64,000 nucleotides of DNA from Corynebacterium aurimucosum (GCF_030408555.1 NZ_CP047048.1:1-64000), one strand, 5' to 3'. Shown: positions 28,248 through 41,400, counted from the first letter of the stretch. Notes: generated by a model from the letters alone, not told the origin. Program-made: numbers and translations.

Positions 28248-29892
28248 TGTGATGTCTAGTGGCTTTTTGGACACGGAGTCCAGGATGTTTTTGGACGGGA
28301 TGTCTAGTGGCTTTTTGGACGTTTGCGGCGGTGGAATAGCCGGATGGCTATTCCATTGCATAAGCGTAGAAAGGTCGCAGATTTCGATCCCGTTCGTGAC
28401 GGCAAGACGGTCACACAGTTTTGCAAAGAATTAGGAATCTCGCGGCAGACGTACCACAACATCAAAAGCCGGATAGCGCAGAAGGGTCGCGCAGGTATTG
28501 TGCCTGATTCGACTGCCCCGAAGAATCCGATTAAGAAATTTGACGAGGCCGATAAAATCGCAGTCGTCCACGCCAGGCAGGAGTTGATGGAGCAAGGCTT
28601 GGATTATGGGCCTTGGTCGATCTACTACTTCTTGTTTGACACTTCGGGCCCAGATTCCACGCCGTCGCGTTCTACAATCGCCTCGTGGCTTCATGAGCTG
28701 GGATTTGTTGATGCCAATGCCCGCAAACGGCCACGCAGTTCCTATAAGCGCTTCGCCCGTGATCTCGTCGGTGAACTCTGGCAAATCGATGGACTGGTCT
28801 ACCGCCTCTTTGACCATGCCCACACACATGTCACGATTTACCAGATTATCGATGATGCCAGCAGATTCGATGTCGGAACCACAGCGTTCGCTCTGCCAGA
28901 AAACGGTACTGATGCGCGCGCCGTACTGGCCGCAGCGTTCGCCGCCTACGGCAAACCTCAAGAAATCCTTTCCGACAATGGCGATGCGTTCGCCACCTAT
29001 CACCGTGGTTTTCTCTCTGCTACTGAAACTTGGCTCGCTAGCCAAGGTGTACTTGCTATTGCTGGTTTCGCCCCGACAACCCAGGGAAAAGACGAACGCT
29101 CTCACCGCACGTTGACCCAGTTCCTCGATGCACGCCACCCAGTCAGCCTTGCTGAGGTCAACACATATCTGGCTGAATATCGCCAGGTCTACAACGAACG
29201 ACGACGGCACCAATCACTGCTCGTCGGCAAAATGCACATCACACCACGCCAGGCCTTCGATACCTTCCCCAAGGCACCATCACCTACACATCCACTCGAT
29301 CCTGAGCAGGTCTGGGCCCGCGTAGTCGCCTATAACCAAGCGCACAATCCACAAGCTGTATCCGAAATGCTAAACGGCCCCGCGGAAGCGGCAACTTCAC
29401 ACGAGGCCTGCATCGATGACATGGCAGCTTTGCAAGGCATACCTCCCACCGATACCCCCACACTAACGGCGCCGACGACAAATTCAACAAACCATTGGGA
29501 TATCCCAGACCAGCTCTGCGTAAGCAAAGACGGCGTTGTACGCGTGTGCGGTTTCGGGCTCTACATTGGTCTGAGGTTTAAAAACCGCAGACTCTACTCC
29601 ACGGTCACAGCCGAAAACGTTGCGGAGTTCTACACGGCCCATGACGGTGAATTCCTCTTCAGCGTGCCACTGCCGATCACGTTGAGCCACAGACCACCAG
29701 GTGGTCAGATCAACATCAACCTCGTTGAAGGAATGAAACACCGCCAACCACCGCGGATGAACCCGAAACTATCCAAACCCCGGCCGAAACGCAGGCCGCA
29801 ACCATAAACCGCTAGAAGTGTCCAAGACCTCCATGGACTCCGTGTCCAAAAAGACACCGGACTCCATGTCCAAAAACCCTATGGACATAACA
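28248..29892 (+). mobile_element. IS481-family insertion sequence with 15-bp target duplication
   Basis: The inverted ends begin TGTGATGTC on the left (28248) and TGTTATGTC on the right (29892), continuing with TTTTTGGACA and GGAGTCC in both. Flanking direct repeats AGTTCGGACTAGGAG at 28233-28247 and 29893-29907 are identical over 15 bases, within the range of the IS481 family. The TTTTTGGAC block is repeated several times inside each end. The right copy of the duplication overlaps the stop codon region of the response-regulator gene. Confidence 0.88.
28344..29807 (+). CDS. tnp: IS481-family transposase
   Basis: 487 residues from the ATG at 28344; a TTG at 28323 would add seven. A helix-turn-helix start (VTQFCKELGISRQTYHNI) is followed by an rve integrase core. 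Catalytic residues are the Asp in LWQIDGLV, the Asp in ILSDNGDAF and the Glu in GKDERSHRTL. A long C-terminal region contains a second small domain ending in a basic tail. The frame is complete, so the element may be active. Confidence 0.9.
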   Translation: MAIPLHKRRKVADFDPVRDGKTVTQFCKELGISRQTYHNIKSRIAQKGRAGIVPDSTAPKNPIKKFDEADKIAVVHARQELMEQGLDYGPWSIYYFLFDTSGPDSTPSRSTIASWLHELGFVDANARKRPRSSYKRFARDLVGELWQIDGLVYRLFDHAHTHVTIYQIIDDASRFDVGTTAFALPENGTDARAVLAAAFAAYGKPQEILSDNGDAFATYHRGFLSATETWLASQGVLAIAGFAPTTQGKDERSHRTLTQFLDARHPVSLAEVNTYLAEYRQVYNERRRHQSLLVGKMHITPRQAFDTFPKAPSPTHPLDPEQVWARVVAYNQAHNPQAVSEMLNGPAEAATSHEACIDDMAALQGIPPTDTPTLTAPTTNSTNHWDIPDQLCVSKDGVVRVCGFGLYIGLRFKNRRLYSTVTAENVAEFYTAHDGEFLFSVPLPITLSHRPPGGQININLVEGMKHRQPPRMNPKLSKPRPKRRPQP

Positions 29893-29900
29893 AGTTCGGA

Positions 29901-30554
29901 CTAGGAGCCAGCGCCGCCCAGAATCTTGGTCACCAGGTTCAGGCGCGTGCTGGCGCCGAAGATGGTGATGAGGCGTGAGACGTGTTTCTTCACGGCGGAC
30001 TCGGAATAGCCGGTGGCGGCAGCGATCTCAGAATTGGAGTTGCCGGCGAGAAGGAGTTTGAGGACGGCAATTTCGGCGTCGTGAAGCTCGTGGCTTTCAA
30101 TGGCGGCGGCGACGGGATCGCGTGGGGTGGCGGGTTCCCCAATGTAGTCCACCAAACGGTGCATGGCGGCGGGCGCCACGACGGTGCCGCCCTCCACGGC
30201 GGCGCGGACCGCCTCGATGATGGAGCGCGGGCGTTGGTTCTTCAAGATATAGCCCGCGCCGCCCGCCCGCAGGATCTTCAGCATCGTGTCATCCGAGTCG
30301 AAGGCGGTCACTGCCAAGAAGGTTGGGGGATTCGGCGCGGAATTAAGGTGCTTGAGCAGCGTGATGCCGTCCATGTGCGGCATGTGAATATCGGCGAGGA
30401 CGAGGTCCGGCTTGGCTTCCTCGATCTGGGCCAGGCAATCCGCGCCATTGGTTGCCTCACCGACCACTGTGATGTCCTCGGTGGTCTGGAAATAGACGCG
30501 GAGCGTCGAGCGAACGAGCTCATCATCATCAACGAGGAAAACCCGAATGCTCAT
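29901..30554 (-). CDS. NarL/LuxR-family response regulator
   Basis: 217 residues. The receiver domain has the acidic pair VDDDE, phospho-acceptor Asp in LVLADIHMPHMDG, the Thr in AVTAFD and Lys in YILKNQ. The C-terminal LuxR helix-turn-helix is GNSNSEIAAATGYSESAVKKHV. It is the last gene of an operon that runs histidine kinase, secreted peptide, regulator; the gap to the peptide gene is 9 bases. An IS481 copy lies immediately downstream without damaging the coding region. Confidence 0.92.
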   Translation of the reverse strand: MSIRVFLVDDDELVRSTLRVYFQTTEDITVVGEATNGADCLAQIEEAKPDLVLADIHMPHMDGITLLKHLNSAPNPPTFLAVTAFDSDDTMLKILRAGGAGYILKNQRPRSIIEAVRAAVEGGTVVAPAAMHRLVDYIGEPATPRDPVAAAIESHELHDAEIAVLKLLLAGNSNSEIAAATGYSESAVKKHVSRLITIFGASTRLNLVTKILGGAGS

Positions 30555-30563
30555 GGCAACAGT

Positions 30564-30779
30564 TTAGCCACCGCACCACCAGAGCTGGGGGTTGTTGGAG
30601 CAACGGAAGTGGTCGGTGAATTCGCCCGCGAAAGACTTGTAGAAGGTGAATCCGGTGGACTCAGTGCTCTCAGTTGCGGTGGTCTCAGCGGAAGTGTCAA
30701 CAGGAGCCTCAGCAGCGCTGGCGAGTGGTGCGGAAAACAGTGCGAGAGCTGCGGCGGCAACGGCGAGGGAAGAACGCAT
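30564..30779 (-). CDS. Small secreted peptide encoded between kinase and regulator
   Basis: 71 residues. Residues 1-23 are a clear Sec signal peptide (MRSSLAVAAAALALFSAPLASA, cleaved after ASA). The mature part is about 48 residues: a Thr/Glu-rich stretch, then FTFYKSFAGEFTDHF and a C-terminal RCSNNPQLWWCGG with two Cys that could form a small ring. It sits between the kinase (50 bases upstream) and the regulator (9 bases downstream) on the same strand. That context suggests a ligand, modulator or output of the two-component system. I know no named family for it. Confidence 0.7.
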   Translation of the reverse strand: MRSSLAVAAAALALFSAPLASAAEAPVDTSAETTATESTESTGFTFYKSFAGEFTDHFRCSNNPQLWWCGG

Positions 30780-30830
30780 GTCTACTAACCTTGTGGAATT
30801 TAAGAATCGGCGATTTACCGGGCAAGTTTA

Positions 30831-31907
30831 CTATATTTTTCTTAGGTGGGCAGTGGGAAGAGAAAGGCGTGTGACCCAGTGATCACCTTCTTTGCCGCTG
30901 CCGAAGCTGCCGTGCATTCGGCGAACGCGGCGGGCGATTTCCCCCAAACCCAGATTCGTCGTCATGTATTGGCGTGATTGTTGCGCCGCAATCTCGGAAG
31001 TGATCACGAGGTCGATGGACTTGGAGCTGCCGGTGGCCTCGATGCTCACACGGGATTCAGGGCGAGCGTACTTGAGGATGTTGATGGCGAGCTCAGAGAA
31101 CACGAGGGAGAGCTTTTCCGGTAGCGCAAGCTTACCGTTCTTGCCTACATTGATCTGTGCTTCGCAGTGGAAGCCGTGGCTGTTCAGGAAGCTAACCATG
31201 GTGTCGAGGTCGTCTTCCAAGGACTTAACTCCTTGAGTCACGCTCTCATTCTTCATCACGCGTAGCAGGTCGCGGACTTCGCCCATGGCTCGGCGGGCGT
31301 CGTTAGCAATCGCCTCCGCGGAGTCAGCCGCGGAAGGATCCGTTTGGGTCAACGCCAAGGTTTCGGAGCGCATGACCACGGAGGTCAAGGTCGCAGCCAC
31401 CGAATCATGAAGGGCGGTCATCAGCGCCTCGCGCTGCTTGGCGGCGCGCTGCTCGGCGGCAAGACGCTGGTCCCGGGTTTTTCGCAGCGCGGCCCCAATG
31501 ACGATGGCCACCGCATACAAGATGAGCGGTGTTGACAGGTTTAACGGGTCGAAATCAGGCAGATATTTAATCGAAGGATCCGTCGTGACGAGGTATGTGT
31601 ACACCACCGCTGGGGGAAGCGCCCACAGCCAGCGTGTACGAAACGCCACGATGCCCACGATGACGGGGCTCCACGCCAAGAGGAGGAAAGACCGCCAGTC
31701 GGGGCACCACATTGCGAGCGCAAAAAGCGCACCGTACCCGCAGGCCGCCGCAAGTGGGCGGCGGATGGCCAGTGGCGTCAGGGAAACGCCGAGGCCGGCA
31801 AGTACGAGTGCGCCGGGAGTGAGGAAGTTTTTATCCACCGTGACGGTGAGCATCACCAAAATGATGCAGCCAACGCCAGCGATGCTATAGAACCTCGAGG
31901 AGCTCAT
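30831..31907 (-). CDS. NarL-type sensor histidine kinase
   Basis: 358 residues. About five membrane helices in residues 7-145 form the sensor, with very short outside loops. The HisKA_3 phosphorylation helix is ALHDSVAATLTSVV. The ATPase domain keeps an N-box-like SELAINILKYA and a G-box TTNLGLGEIARRVRRM. It heads the operon with the secreted peptide and the LuxR regulator. The stimulus is unknown. Confidence 0.88.
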   Translation of the reverse strand: MSSSRFYSIAGVGCIILVMLTVTVDKNFLTPGALVLAGLGVSLTPLAIRRPLAAACGYGALFALAMWCPDWRSFLLLAWSPVIVGIVAFRTRWLWALPPAVVYTYLVTTDPSIKYLPDFDPLNLSTPLILYAVAIVIGAALRKTRDQRLAAEQRAAKQREALMTALHDSVAATLTSVVMRSETLALTQTDPSAADSAEAIANDARRAMGEVRDLLRVMKNESVTQGVKSLEDDLDTMVSFLNSHGFHCEAQINVGKNGKLALPEKLSLVFSELAINILKYARPESRVSIEATGSSKSIDLVITSEIAAQQSRQYMTTNLGLGEIARRVRRMHGSFGSGKEGDHWVTRLSLPTAHLRKI

Positions 31908-31922
31908 CGGTAGCGATGAAAA

Positions 31923-32198
31923 CTAACGCCAGCCCATCGTCATCAACAGGCCGATGATGGCCAGGCCGAAGCCGATGCCGTAATTCCACGGTCCCAGCTC
32001 CTGCATGAACGGAATGGACTCACCCGCTAGGTAGTTGACCACCAGCCAGAGCAGGCCGAGGAGCATGAGGCCCAGCATGATGGCGATGTACCACTTCGGG
32101 GTTCCCTCAGAGTTGATCTTGACCGGGGTGCGGTTGGTCGCAGAGCTGGAGGACTGCGGGAGTGCGGAGCCCTCCGTCGTGATCTTGGACTTTGGCAT
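31923..32198 (-). CDS. crgA: Cell division protein CrgA
   Basis: 91 residues with two membrane helices ([24 protein letters not shown] and [21 protein letters not shown]) after a polar, Ser/Thr-rich N-terminus. CrgA is an actinobacterial divisome protein that interacts with FtsZ, FtsI and FtsQ and affects Z-ring timing. The closing GWR and the place next to pknB are typical. It lies 68 bases downstream of pknB on the same strand. Confidence 0.93.
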   Translation of the reverse strand: MPKSKITTEGSALPQSSSSATNRTPVKINSEGTPKWYIAIMLGLMLLGLLWLVVNYLAGESIPFMQELGPWNYGIGFGLAIIGLLMTMGWR

Positions 32199-32266
32199 TG
32201 TTACACCTTCACGAAGAATAGGGGTGGTTAATCTGTGAGATACCTTAGCAGCTGCGGCGTTGAGAG

Positions 32267-34207
<1,941 letters not shown>

Positions 34208-34213
34208 GGCGGT

Positions 34214-35625
<1,412 letters not shown>

Positions 35626-35626
<1 letters not shown>

Positions 35627-37056
35627 TACTGCTCACCTCCGTATGCGCGCAAGATGGCGCGGCCGATGGGGGCGGAAACTTGGCCGCCGGTAGCGCCTTC
35701 ACCAAGATGCCCGCCGTCCTTGACTACGACGCCGACAGCGATGTCCTTGTCTGGATCGAAAGCCACGTACCACGCGTGCGGGGCGAGGCCGTCGCCGTGC
35801 TCGGCTGTACCGGTCTTGGACGCAAAACCGTTGCCGTCAAATCCAAAGGTATTTCGCTCGGAGGCGAACATGAGGTCCTTGATGGTATTGGCGGTGTCCT
35901 CGCTGACTGCCTCCGCGGCCTGACGTGGTTTGGTAGCGCGTAGTTCCTTCATTTGGGCATCGGTGATGCGGTTAACCAGGTAAGGCTCCATACGCTTGCC
36001 CTTGTTGGCGATGGTGCCGGCCATGATTGCTGCCTGGAGCGCTGACATCGTCACGTCGCGTTGACCGATGGCGGATTGGGCGACTTGGGCGCCGTCGCTC
36101 AGCTCGCCGAGCGCGCCGGCGGACGTTCCTACGCCGAGGGAGTACTTCTCACCCACGCCGAAGCCTTCAGCGTACTTGCGCAGCTCATCAGCGCCGATGC
36201 TCTCCGACATCTGCACAAAGGCCGTGTTGCAGGACAACGCGAAGGCCGTTTGCAGGGTGACACTTTCCGCGCCGCCACAGGACTGGTTGCCGTAGTTGGT
36301 CAGCTCCGTGACGGTATCGGGCAGCGTGATGGACGCCGCGCCGGTCAGCGTAGAGTTCGGCTCGAAACCGTTGTTGAGGCCAGCGGCGGTGGTGATGATC
36401 TTAAAAATTGAGCCCGGGGGCAGGGTGTCCTGCGCGGCGTGGTTAACCAGCGGCGTGCCCTCCTGGTTCTGTAGCTGTTCCCACCTCTCGTTGGCGTTAT
36501 CGCCGAGGAGGTCGGACACGTTAAAGCTCGGGGTGGAGGCCATGGCCAGGATCTTGCCCGTCGAGGGCTGGATGGCGACGGCCGCGCCGTTATAGCCCGG
36601 TCCAGCGAGCTGATCGTAGGCGGCCTGCTGCAGGGCGGGGTCGATGGTGACCTCGACGTTCGCGCCCATCTGGGGCTTGCCGGAGAGCACATCGAGCCAG
36701 TTGCGCGCCAGCAGCGAATCATCCTTGCCATTGAGGATGTCATTCTGGGAGGCCTCCAGCTGCGAGGCTCCGAAGCGTTCCGAGAGGTAGCCGGTGATGT
36801 TGGCAAACGCCGGGGAGTCAGCAGGGTAGGAGCGGGAGTAGTTGCCCTCGGCGTCGGCCGTGGACTGCGCCAGGACCGTGTTGCCGGCGAAGATCTGGCC
36901 GCGCGGAGTCGTGCGCATCTCCAAAAAACCGCGGACATTCTTGGGGTTATGGGCGTATTTATCGGTGGAAAACGCCTGCACTACCGTGAGGTTCACGAGG
37001 AGTATGGCGGTAAGAATCAGAGAAAAGAGGGCCACGAGGCGGATCGATCGGTTCAT
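35626..37056 (-). CDS. pbpA: Penicillin-binding protein (transpeptidase) PbpA
   Basis: 476 residues: a short cytoplasmic end, one membrane anchor (about 8-27), a dimerisation-like domain and a transpeptidase. Active-site motifs are SIFK (S-x-x-K) after LPPG, SCN (S-x-N) in FALSCNTAFV and KTG in SKTGTAEHG. It cross-links peptidoglycan together with the RodA polymerase encoded just upstream; the two genes overlap by 4 bases. Confidence 0.95.
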
Positions 37057-38405
37057 CGGCTTGCCTCCTGGACGGCAGGAAACATGGACGTGTCAGTGGG
37101 TGCGTTTGAGCGCAGCTCACGCGCCGGGCGGCGGGCCGCGTTCGAGATACGCAGCAGGATAGCCAGCAGCATGTAGTTAGCCATGAGAGAGGAACCACCC
37201 GCAGACATGAACGGCGTGGTCAAGCCCGTCATGGGCAGCAGCGCGGAGATACCGCCGGTGACGACGAAAACCTGCACAGCCAAGGTGAGCGAGAGGCCCG
37301 AGGAAACCAGCTTGCCATAGGTATCACGGCAGGTCAGCGCGGTGCGGAAGCCGCGGGAGACGAGCATGGCAAACAGCACCAGTACCGCGGTAAGGCCAAT
37401 GAGGCCGAATTCCTCGCCAATGCCAGCCAGGATGAAGTCCGAGTGCGCTACCGGAACCATGTCTGGGTGGCCCTGGCCTAAGCCGGTGCCGGTGATGCCG
37501 CCGGAGGACATGCCGAAGAGCGCTTGGGAGAGCTGGTAGCCGGTGGAATCATAATTAGCCAGCGGATCAAGGAAGTTGGAGAAGCGCTGTTGGATCTTCT
37601 CCGATACCTGGTAGATGCCGAAGCCACCGACGCCCACGAGGATGATGCCAATGAGCAGCCAGCTCACGCGGTTGGTGGCCATGAAGAGCATGCCGAGCAC
37701 GGTGCTAAACAGCAGCAGGGCCGGGCCGAAGTCATTGGAAATGCCCATGATGACAATGGCAATACCCCAGATCACCAGGATGGGAGCGAGATCCCGCAGG
37801 CGCGGCAACGAAATGCCAAGGAACTTGTAGCCAGCCACCGTGAACAGCGAACGCTTCTGGGTCAGCAGCATGGCGAAGAACAAGATCAACAAGATCTTGG
37901 AAAACTCACCCGGCTGGATGGAAAAGGGCCCGAGCCATAGCCAAATGCGGGCGTCCACGCCTGGCGGTTGCGGCCACACGAGGGGCAACGCGAGGAGGAT
38001 GAGGCCGAGTGCGCCCAGGATATAGGAGTATCGGGTGAGCGAGCGGTGATCACGCAGGAGGACCAGCACCAGCGCGAAGAGGATGAGGCCCACGATGGTC
38101 CACATCACCTGCCGCACTGCCAGCCCGCCGCCATTCGCCAGGTCGAGGCGCTGCAACAAGATGAGCCCGGTGCCGTTGAGCACCGCGACGATAGGCAGCA
38201 TGAGCTGATCTGCGTAGGGCGCTAGGAAGCAGAGCACCAAGTGGGCGACGGCAAAGACGCCGATAAAGCCGCCGATCAGGTAGAGCACATCGAGGGTCAG
38301 CACGTTGCCCTGGGAGAGCTCAAGGCTGACCAAGGTGATGGCGAAAACCACGGTGGCCAGCACGAGCAGGCCGAATTCGGTGCCACGGGAGAAGAATTTA
38401 CTCAT
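37053..38405 (-). CDS. rodA: SEDS peptidoglycan glycosyltransferase RodA/FtsW family
   Basis: 450 residues with about 10-12 membrane helices, the SEDS fold that polymerises lipid II. Family marks include LKIWLWLGPF-like WLWLGPFSIQPGEFSK and, late, GLTTPFMSAGGSSLMANY. The paired PbpA supplies cross-linking. The gene directly abuts the phosphatase gene (no gap), so expression is shared with the kinase module. Confidence 0.95.
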   Translation of the reverse strand: MSKFFSRGTEFGLLVLATVVFAITLVSLELSQGNVLTLDVLYLIGGFIGVFAVAHLVLCFLAPYADQLMLPIVAVLNGTGLILLQRLDLANGGGLAVRQVMWTIVGLILFALVLVLLRDHRSLTRYSYILGALGLILLALPLVWPQPPGVDARIWLWLGPFSIQPGEFSKILLILFFAMLLTQKRSLFTVAGYKFLGISLPRLRDLAPILVIWGIAIVIMGISNDFGPALLLFSTVLGMLFMATNRVSWLLIGIILVGVGGFGIYQVSEKIQQRFSNFLDPLANYDSTGYQLSQALFGMSSGGITGTGLGQGHPDMVPVAHSDFILAGIGEEFGLIGLTAVLVLFAMLVSRGFRTALTCRDTYGKLVSSGLSLTLAVQVFVVTGGISALLPMTGLTTPFMSAGGSSLMANYMLLAILLRISNAARRPARELRSNAPTDTSMFPAVQEASR

Positions 38406-39731
38406 CTACTTCACCTCCCGGCAGTTTCCTTTAGACGCGTCTTTATCTTTTCCGTCCTTCGGCGAGGTGGGACAGGGCTTGAGCGCCTTGTCCGAGAGCT
38501 GCGAAAGCTGCGTCTGCACCTCGTCATAAGAACCGGAGGGCAGGTTGCCCACGGCCGCACGTTCGGATTCGGGCAAATCCTTCAGCGTAAACGGTGCGAA
38601 AACACCGTCGCAGGCGCCGTGCCCCAGCTTGAGCGCGTTGTCCTTGCTCAGGCATGCATTCTGATACGTGTGGTGCAGCGGGCGGCCGAAGATCTCATAG
38701 TCCGCGCCTTCTTGGATGGTGAGGACGCCTTCTTCATCGGCGGTCACGTAATAGTTGTTGCCCAGGTAACTTTTCATCCAGAGGCCGCCGCTGATGACCA
38801 GCACGATGATGATGGCCAGGCATGCAATGACCTTCCACCCAATCCGGCTTCGCTGTGGCCGCCGCTGTGGTTCCTCCTGGGGTTTCTCCTCAGCGGCTTG
38901 CGCTTTTGGGGGCGAGATAAGCTTCGCGGCGCGGCTCGCGGAGGAATCCGGGTGCGTAGGCTCCGGGACGACGCCCTGGATCGCGCCCACGGTCATGGGG
39001 GCGTTCTCATCACCCTCTCCCTCCACGACCTCAGCCAACACGATGGTGACGTTGTCCGGGCCGCCGGAGCGCAGCGCCAGATCCCGCAGGGTTGTGGCGG
39101 CCTCTTCGACCGTTCCCTGCTTTAGCGCTTGCTCGATGGTAGAGGCCGTCACCGGATCCGAAAGGCCATCCGAGCACAGCAGGAGGCGGTCGCCCGGTTT
39201 AGCATCGAGCATAAAGAGCGTCGGCTCCACCGGGCGGCCCGTGTAGGCCTTGAGGATCAACGACTTCTGCGGGTGGGAGGACACATCCTCCGGATCGAGC
39301 TTGCCCTCGTCCACCAGGGACTGCACATAGGTGTCATCCTTGGTGATCTGAGTCAGCTTGCCCTCACGCAGCCGGTAGCCGCGGGAATCACCCACGTGGC
39401 ACACGCCGAACTCGGAGCCGTTAAAGAGCAGGGCGGTCAACGTGGTGCCCATGCCCTCGGTCTCTGGGTGCTCGTCCACGTGCTTGCGGATCGCCGCATT
39501 GGCGTCTTCCGCCGCCGCGCCGAGCAGCGCCAGCATGTCATTATCTCCCGGATCTCGCTCGAGGGAGGCCATGTGCTCCACCATCGTGGTGGAAGCGACT
39601 TCGCCGGCGGCGTGGCCACCCATGCCGTCGGCAAGCACCAGCAGGTGCGGGCCCGCGTGGGCGGAATCCTCGTTGTTTTCGCGGACCAATCCGCGGTCCG
39701 TCACTGCAGTAAAAGTCAGGCTTAAAGTCAT
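38406..39731 (-). CDS. pstP: PP2C-type Ser/Thr protein phosphatase
   Basis: 441 residues. The PP2C domain (about 1-235) has the metal-binding motifs RENNEDSAH, LADGMGGHAAGE, GDSRGYRL, CSDGLSD and GGPDNVT. A membrane helix is near 300-320 (VIACLAIIIVLVISGGLWM), followed by an outside C-terminal domain of about 120 residues. It reverses phosphorylation by PknA and PknB. Its ATG overlaps the fhaB stop. Confidence 0.95.
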   Translation of the reverse strand: MTLSLTFTAVTDRGLVRENNEDSAHAGPHLLVLADGMGGHAAGEVASTTMVEHMASLERDPGDNDMLALLGAAAEDANAAIRKHVDEHPETEGMGTTLTALLFNGSEFGVCHVGDSRGYRLREGKLTQITKDDTYVQSLVDEGKLDPEDVSSHPQKSLILKAYTGRPVEPTLFMLDAKPGDRLLLCSDGLSDPVTASTIEQALKQGTVEEAATTLRDLALRSGGPDNVTIVLAEVVEGEGDENAPMTVGAIQGVVPEPTHPDSSASRAAKLISPPKAQAAEEKPQEEPQRRPQRSRIGWKVIACLAIIIVLVISGGLWMKSYLGNNYYVTADEEGVLTIQEGADYEIFGRPLHHTYQNACLSKDNALKLGHGACDGVFAPFTLKDLPESERAAVGNLPSGSYDEVQTQLSQLSDKALKPCPTSPKDGKDKDASKGNCREVK

Positions 39732-40180
39732 GCCATCAACCTCACGGTCGTTCGGCCAAGTTTGATATCGGAGCCGACTCCGACTCGTTCTGGCTGGTCA
39801 ATGCGAACGCCACCAACAAAGGTGCCGTTGCGGGATTCGAGGTCCTCCACGAACCACTCGCTGCCCCTGCGGAACAGGCGGGCGTGGTGGCCAGAGGAGA
39901 AATCATCACCAGTGACAAAGTCACAGTCCTGCGCGCGGCCCATCGTACAGTCCTCGAGCGTGCCCAGTTCCATGTGGGAACCACGCAGCGGCCCGTCCAC
40001 GATGGTGATCTCACGCGGCGCTTCGCGACGCCTCTGGGATCCCTTCACCGGGGACGATGCCTGATAGACGCCGGCAGCCTTATTGGCGTCGCGGCGCATG
40101 GCGTTGAGCGCGACCAAGATAAACAGCCACAACAACACCAGCAGGCCGATGCGCAGCGAGAGCAGCACGATCGAATCCAT
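39728..40180 (-). CDS. fhaB: FHA-domain membrane protein FhaB
   Basis: 150 residues. An N-terminal membrane helix (about 4-28) anchors the protein. The FHA domain shows MGRAQDCDF, SSGHHARL and SRNGTFVGG, the residues that read phosphothreonine. In mycobacteria the FhaB homologue is a substrate of PknA/PknB/PstP; the same role is inferred here. It is 44 bases downstream of fhaA. Confidence 0.94.
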   Translation of the reverse strand: MDSIVLLSLRIGLLVLLWLFILVALNAMRRDANKAAGVYQASSPVKGSQRRREAPREITIVDGPLRGSHMELGTLEDCTMGRAQDCDFVTGDDFSSGHHARLFRRGSEWFVEDLESRNGTFVGGVRIDQPERVGVGSDIKLGRTTVRLMA

Positions 40181-40224
40181 GAAAAGTCCTTACGCTAAAA
40201 ATCTGTGAACGTTGCCGGGGTGGC

Positions 40225-41049
40225 TTAATAGCCTTGGCCCTCGAGGCCGGTGATGCGAACCTCGATGTGGGAGTGGCCGAGGGTGATCACGTCGCCGTCG
40301 GCAAGCAGCCAGTTCTCAATCGGGGTGTCGTTCACGGTGGTGCCATTCGTGGATTGCAAGTCCACCAGCACGGCGTCCTGGCCGTTCCAGGTGATTTCCG
40401 CGTGCTGGCGGGAGACTCCGGTATCCGGCAGGCGCAGGTCCGCGTCGTTGCTGCGGCCCAGGATGTTGGAGCCCTCCTGCACGTGGTAGACGCGGGAGGA
40501 GCCGTCCTGCAGCATGAGTGTCACCGCGGGGCCCTGCGGTGCAGGCTCGTTCGGGGTGGGGGCCATGAAGGCGGTGGTTGCGGCCTCATCGGCGTTGTGC
40601 GGCTGGGTCATAGAGTCCTCCTGACCATGGTCGTGGTGGAAAATCGCATCGAATCCGGTTTCTTCGGTGGGCTCGTGATCCAAAAAAGAGGACACGCGCA
40701 ACTGCCCAGTCCGCAGCCCCGATTCCTCCGCGATGCGGACGATGACCGGCCCGGCGAGGGACCAGCCACTGTTACGGATGAAGCGGGTGAGCTGATCAGC
40801 TAGATCCTTGGGAATACCCCGGTCCTGGGAGAGGTTCTCGATGTCCTTGGAGGATACGCCGACGGTCATGACGTTGGGGCTGTACAGCTTGCCGTCATCA
40901 CCGCGGGACAAATTGTCCTGCGCCTCCTGCTTGAGAAGTTCCTCTATCTCAGCGGGGACGACTTTGCCGCCGAAGACGAAGGCCATGCCGTTGTCCAGTC
41001 CGCGTTGCAGGGAAGAATCCAGCTTGGCGAGCTTGTCTAGCAATGCCAT
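40225..41049 (-). CDS. fhaA: FHA-domain protein FhaA
   Basis: 274 residues. The N-terminal DUF3662 domain (about 1-115) is typical of FhaA. A linker with an acidic/Pro-rich stretch leads to a C-terminal FHA domain: ILGRSNDADL, GVSRQHAEI, STNGTTVND. FhaA is a PknB substrate that in mycobacteria helps regulate peptidoglycan synthesis. It is the first gene of the seven-gene operon; the promoter should lie in the 190 bases before tRNA-Leu. Confidence 0.95.
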   Translation of the reverse strand: MALLDKLAKLDSSLQRGLDNGMAFVFGGKVVPAEIEELLKQEAQDNLSRGDDGKLYSPNVMTVGVSSKDIENLSQDRGIPKDLADQLTRFIRNSGWSLAGPVIVRIAEESGLRTGQLRVSSFLDHEPTEETGFDAIFHHDHGQEDSMTQPHNADEAATTAFMAPTPNEPAPQGPAVTLMLQDGSSRVYHVQEGSNILGRSNDADLRLPDTGVSRQHAEITWNGQDAVLVDLQSTNGTTVNDTPIENWLLADGDVITLGHSHIEVRITGLEGQGY

Positions 41050-41239
41050 AGGAAGAGCCGTCCTCCTTTCGGGATGTTTTCAGGGAGAGATATAGCAGCG
41101 ATCAGTATAGAATGCTTTCCTTCACATAACGTAGACGCGCGCGGCAAAGTTCCCTGGAAAGTTCGGGTTTGCCAGCGGATTTGTAGAATCTGCTGGACTG
41201 CGTGCTAAGGTTAGCTAGTCGCCAAGACATCAATACCCT

Positions 41240-41324
41240 GCCCGGGTGGCGGAATTGGCAGACGCGCTGGCTTCAGGTGCCAGTGTCCTTATAGGACGTG
41301 CGGGTTCAAGTCCCGCCCCGGGCA
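41240..41324 (+). tRNA. tRNA-Leu (CAG)
   Basis: Acceptor GCCCGGG (41240-41246) pairs with CCCGGGC (41317-41323), discriminator A. The anticodon loop TTCAGGT gives CAG. A long variable arm (TGTCCTTATAGGACG) marks class II. It is divergent from fhaA and borders the accessory region. Confidence 0.96.
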
Positions 41325-41350
41325 CGCTGAGCAGTTGAACAAACTGCGAC

Positions 41351-41400
41351 ACCGGAGGTAACAAACTCGAAAGGGTTCGTGACCTCCGGTTTCTTTCTTT
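41351..41400 (+). terminator. tRNA-Leu terminator
   Basis: ACCGGAGGT (41351-41359) pairs with ACCTCCGGT (41382-41390), with CGAA/TTCG pairing inside and a T-rich run TTCTTTCTTTTTC after it. Confidence 0.88.
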
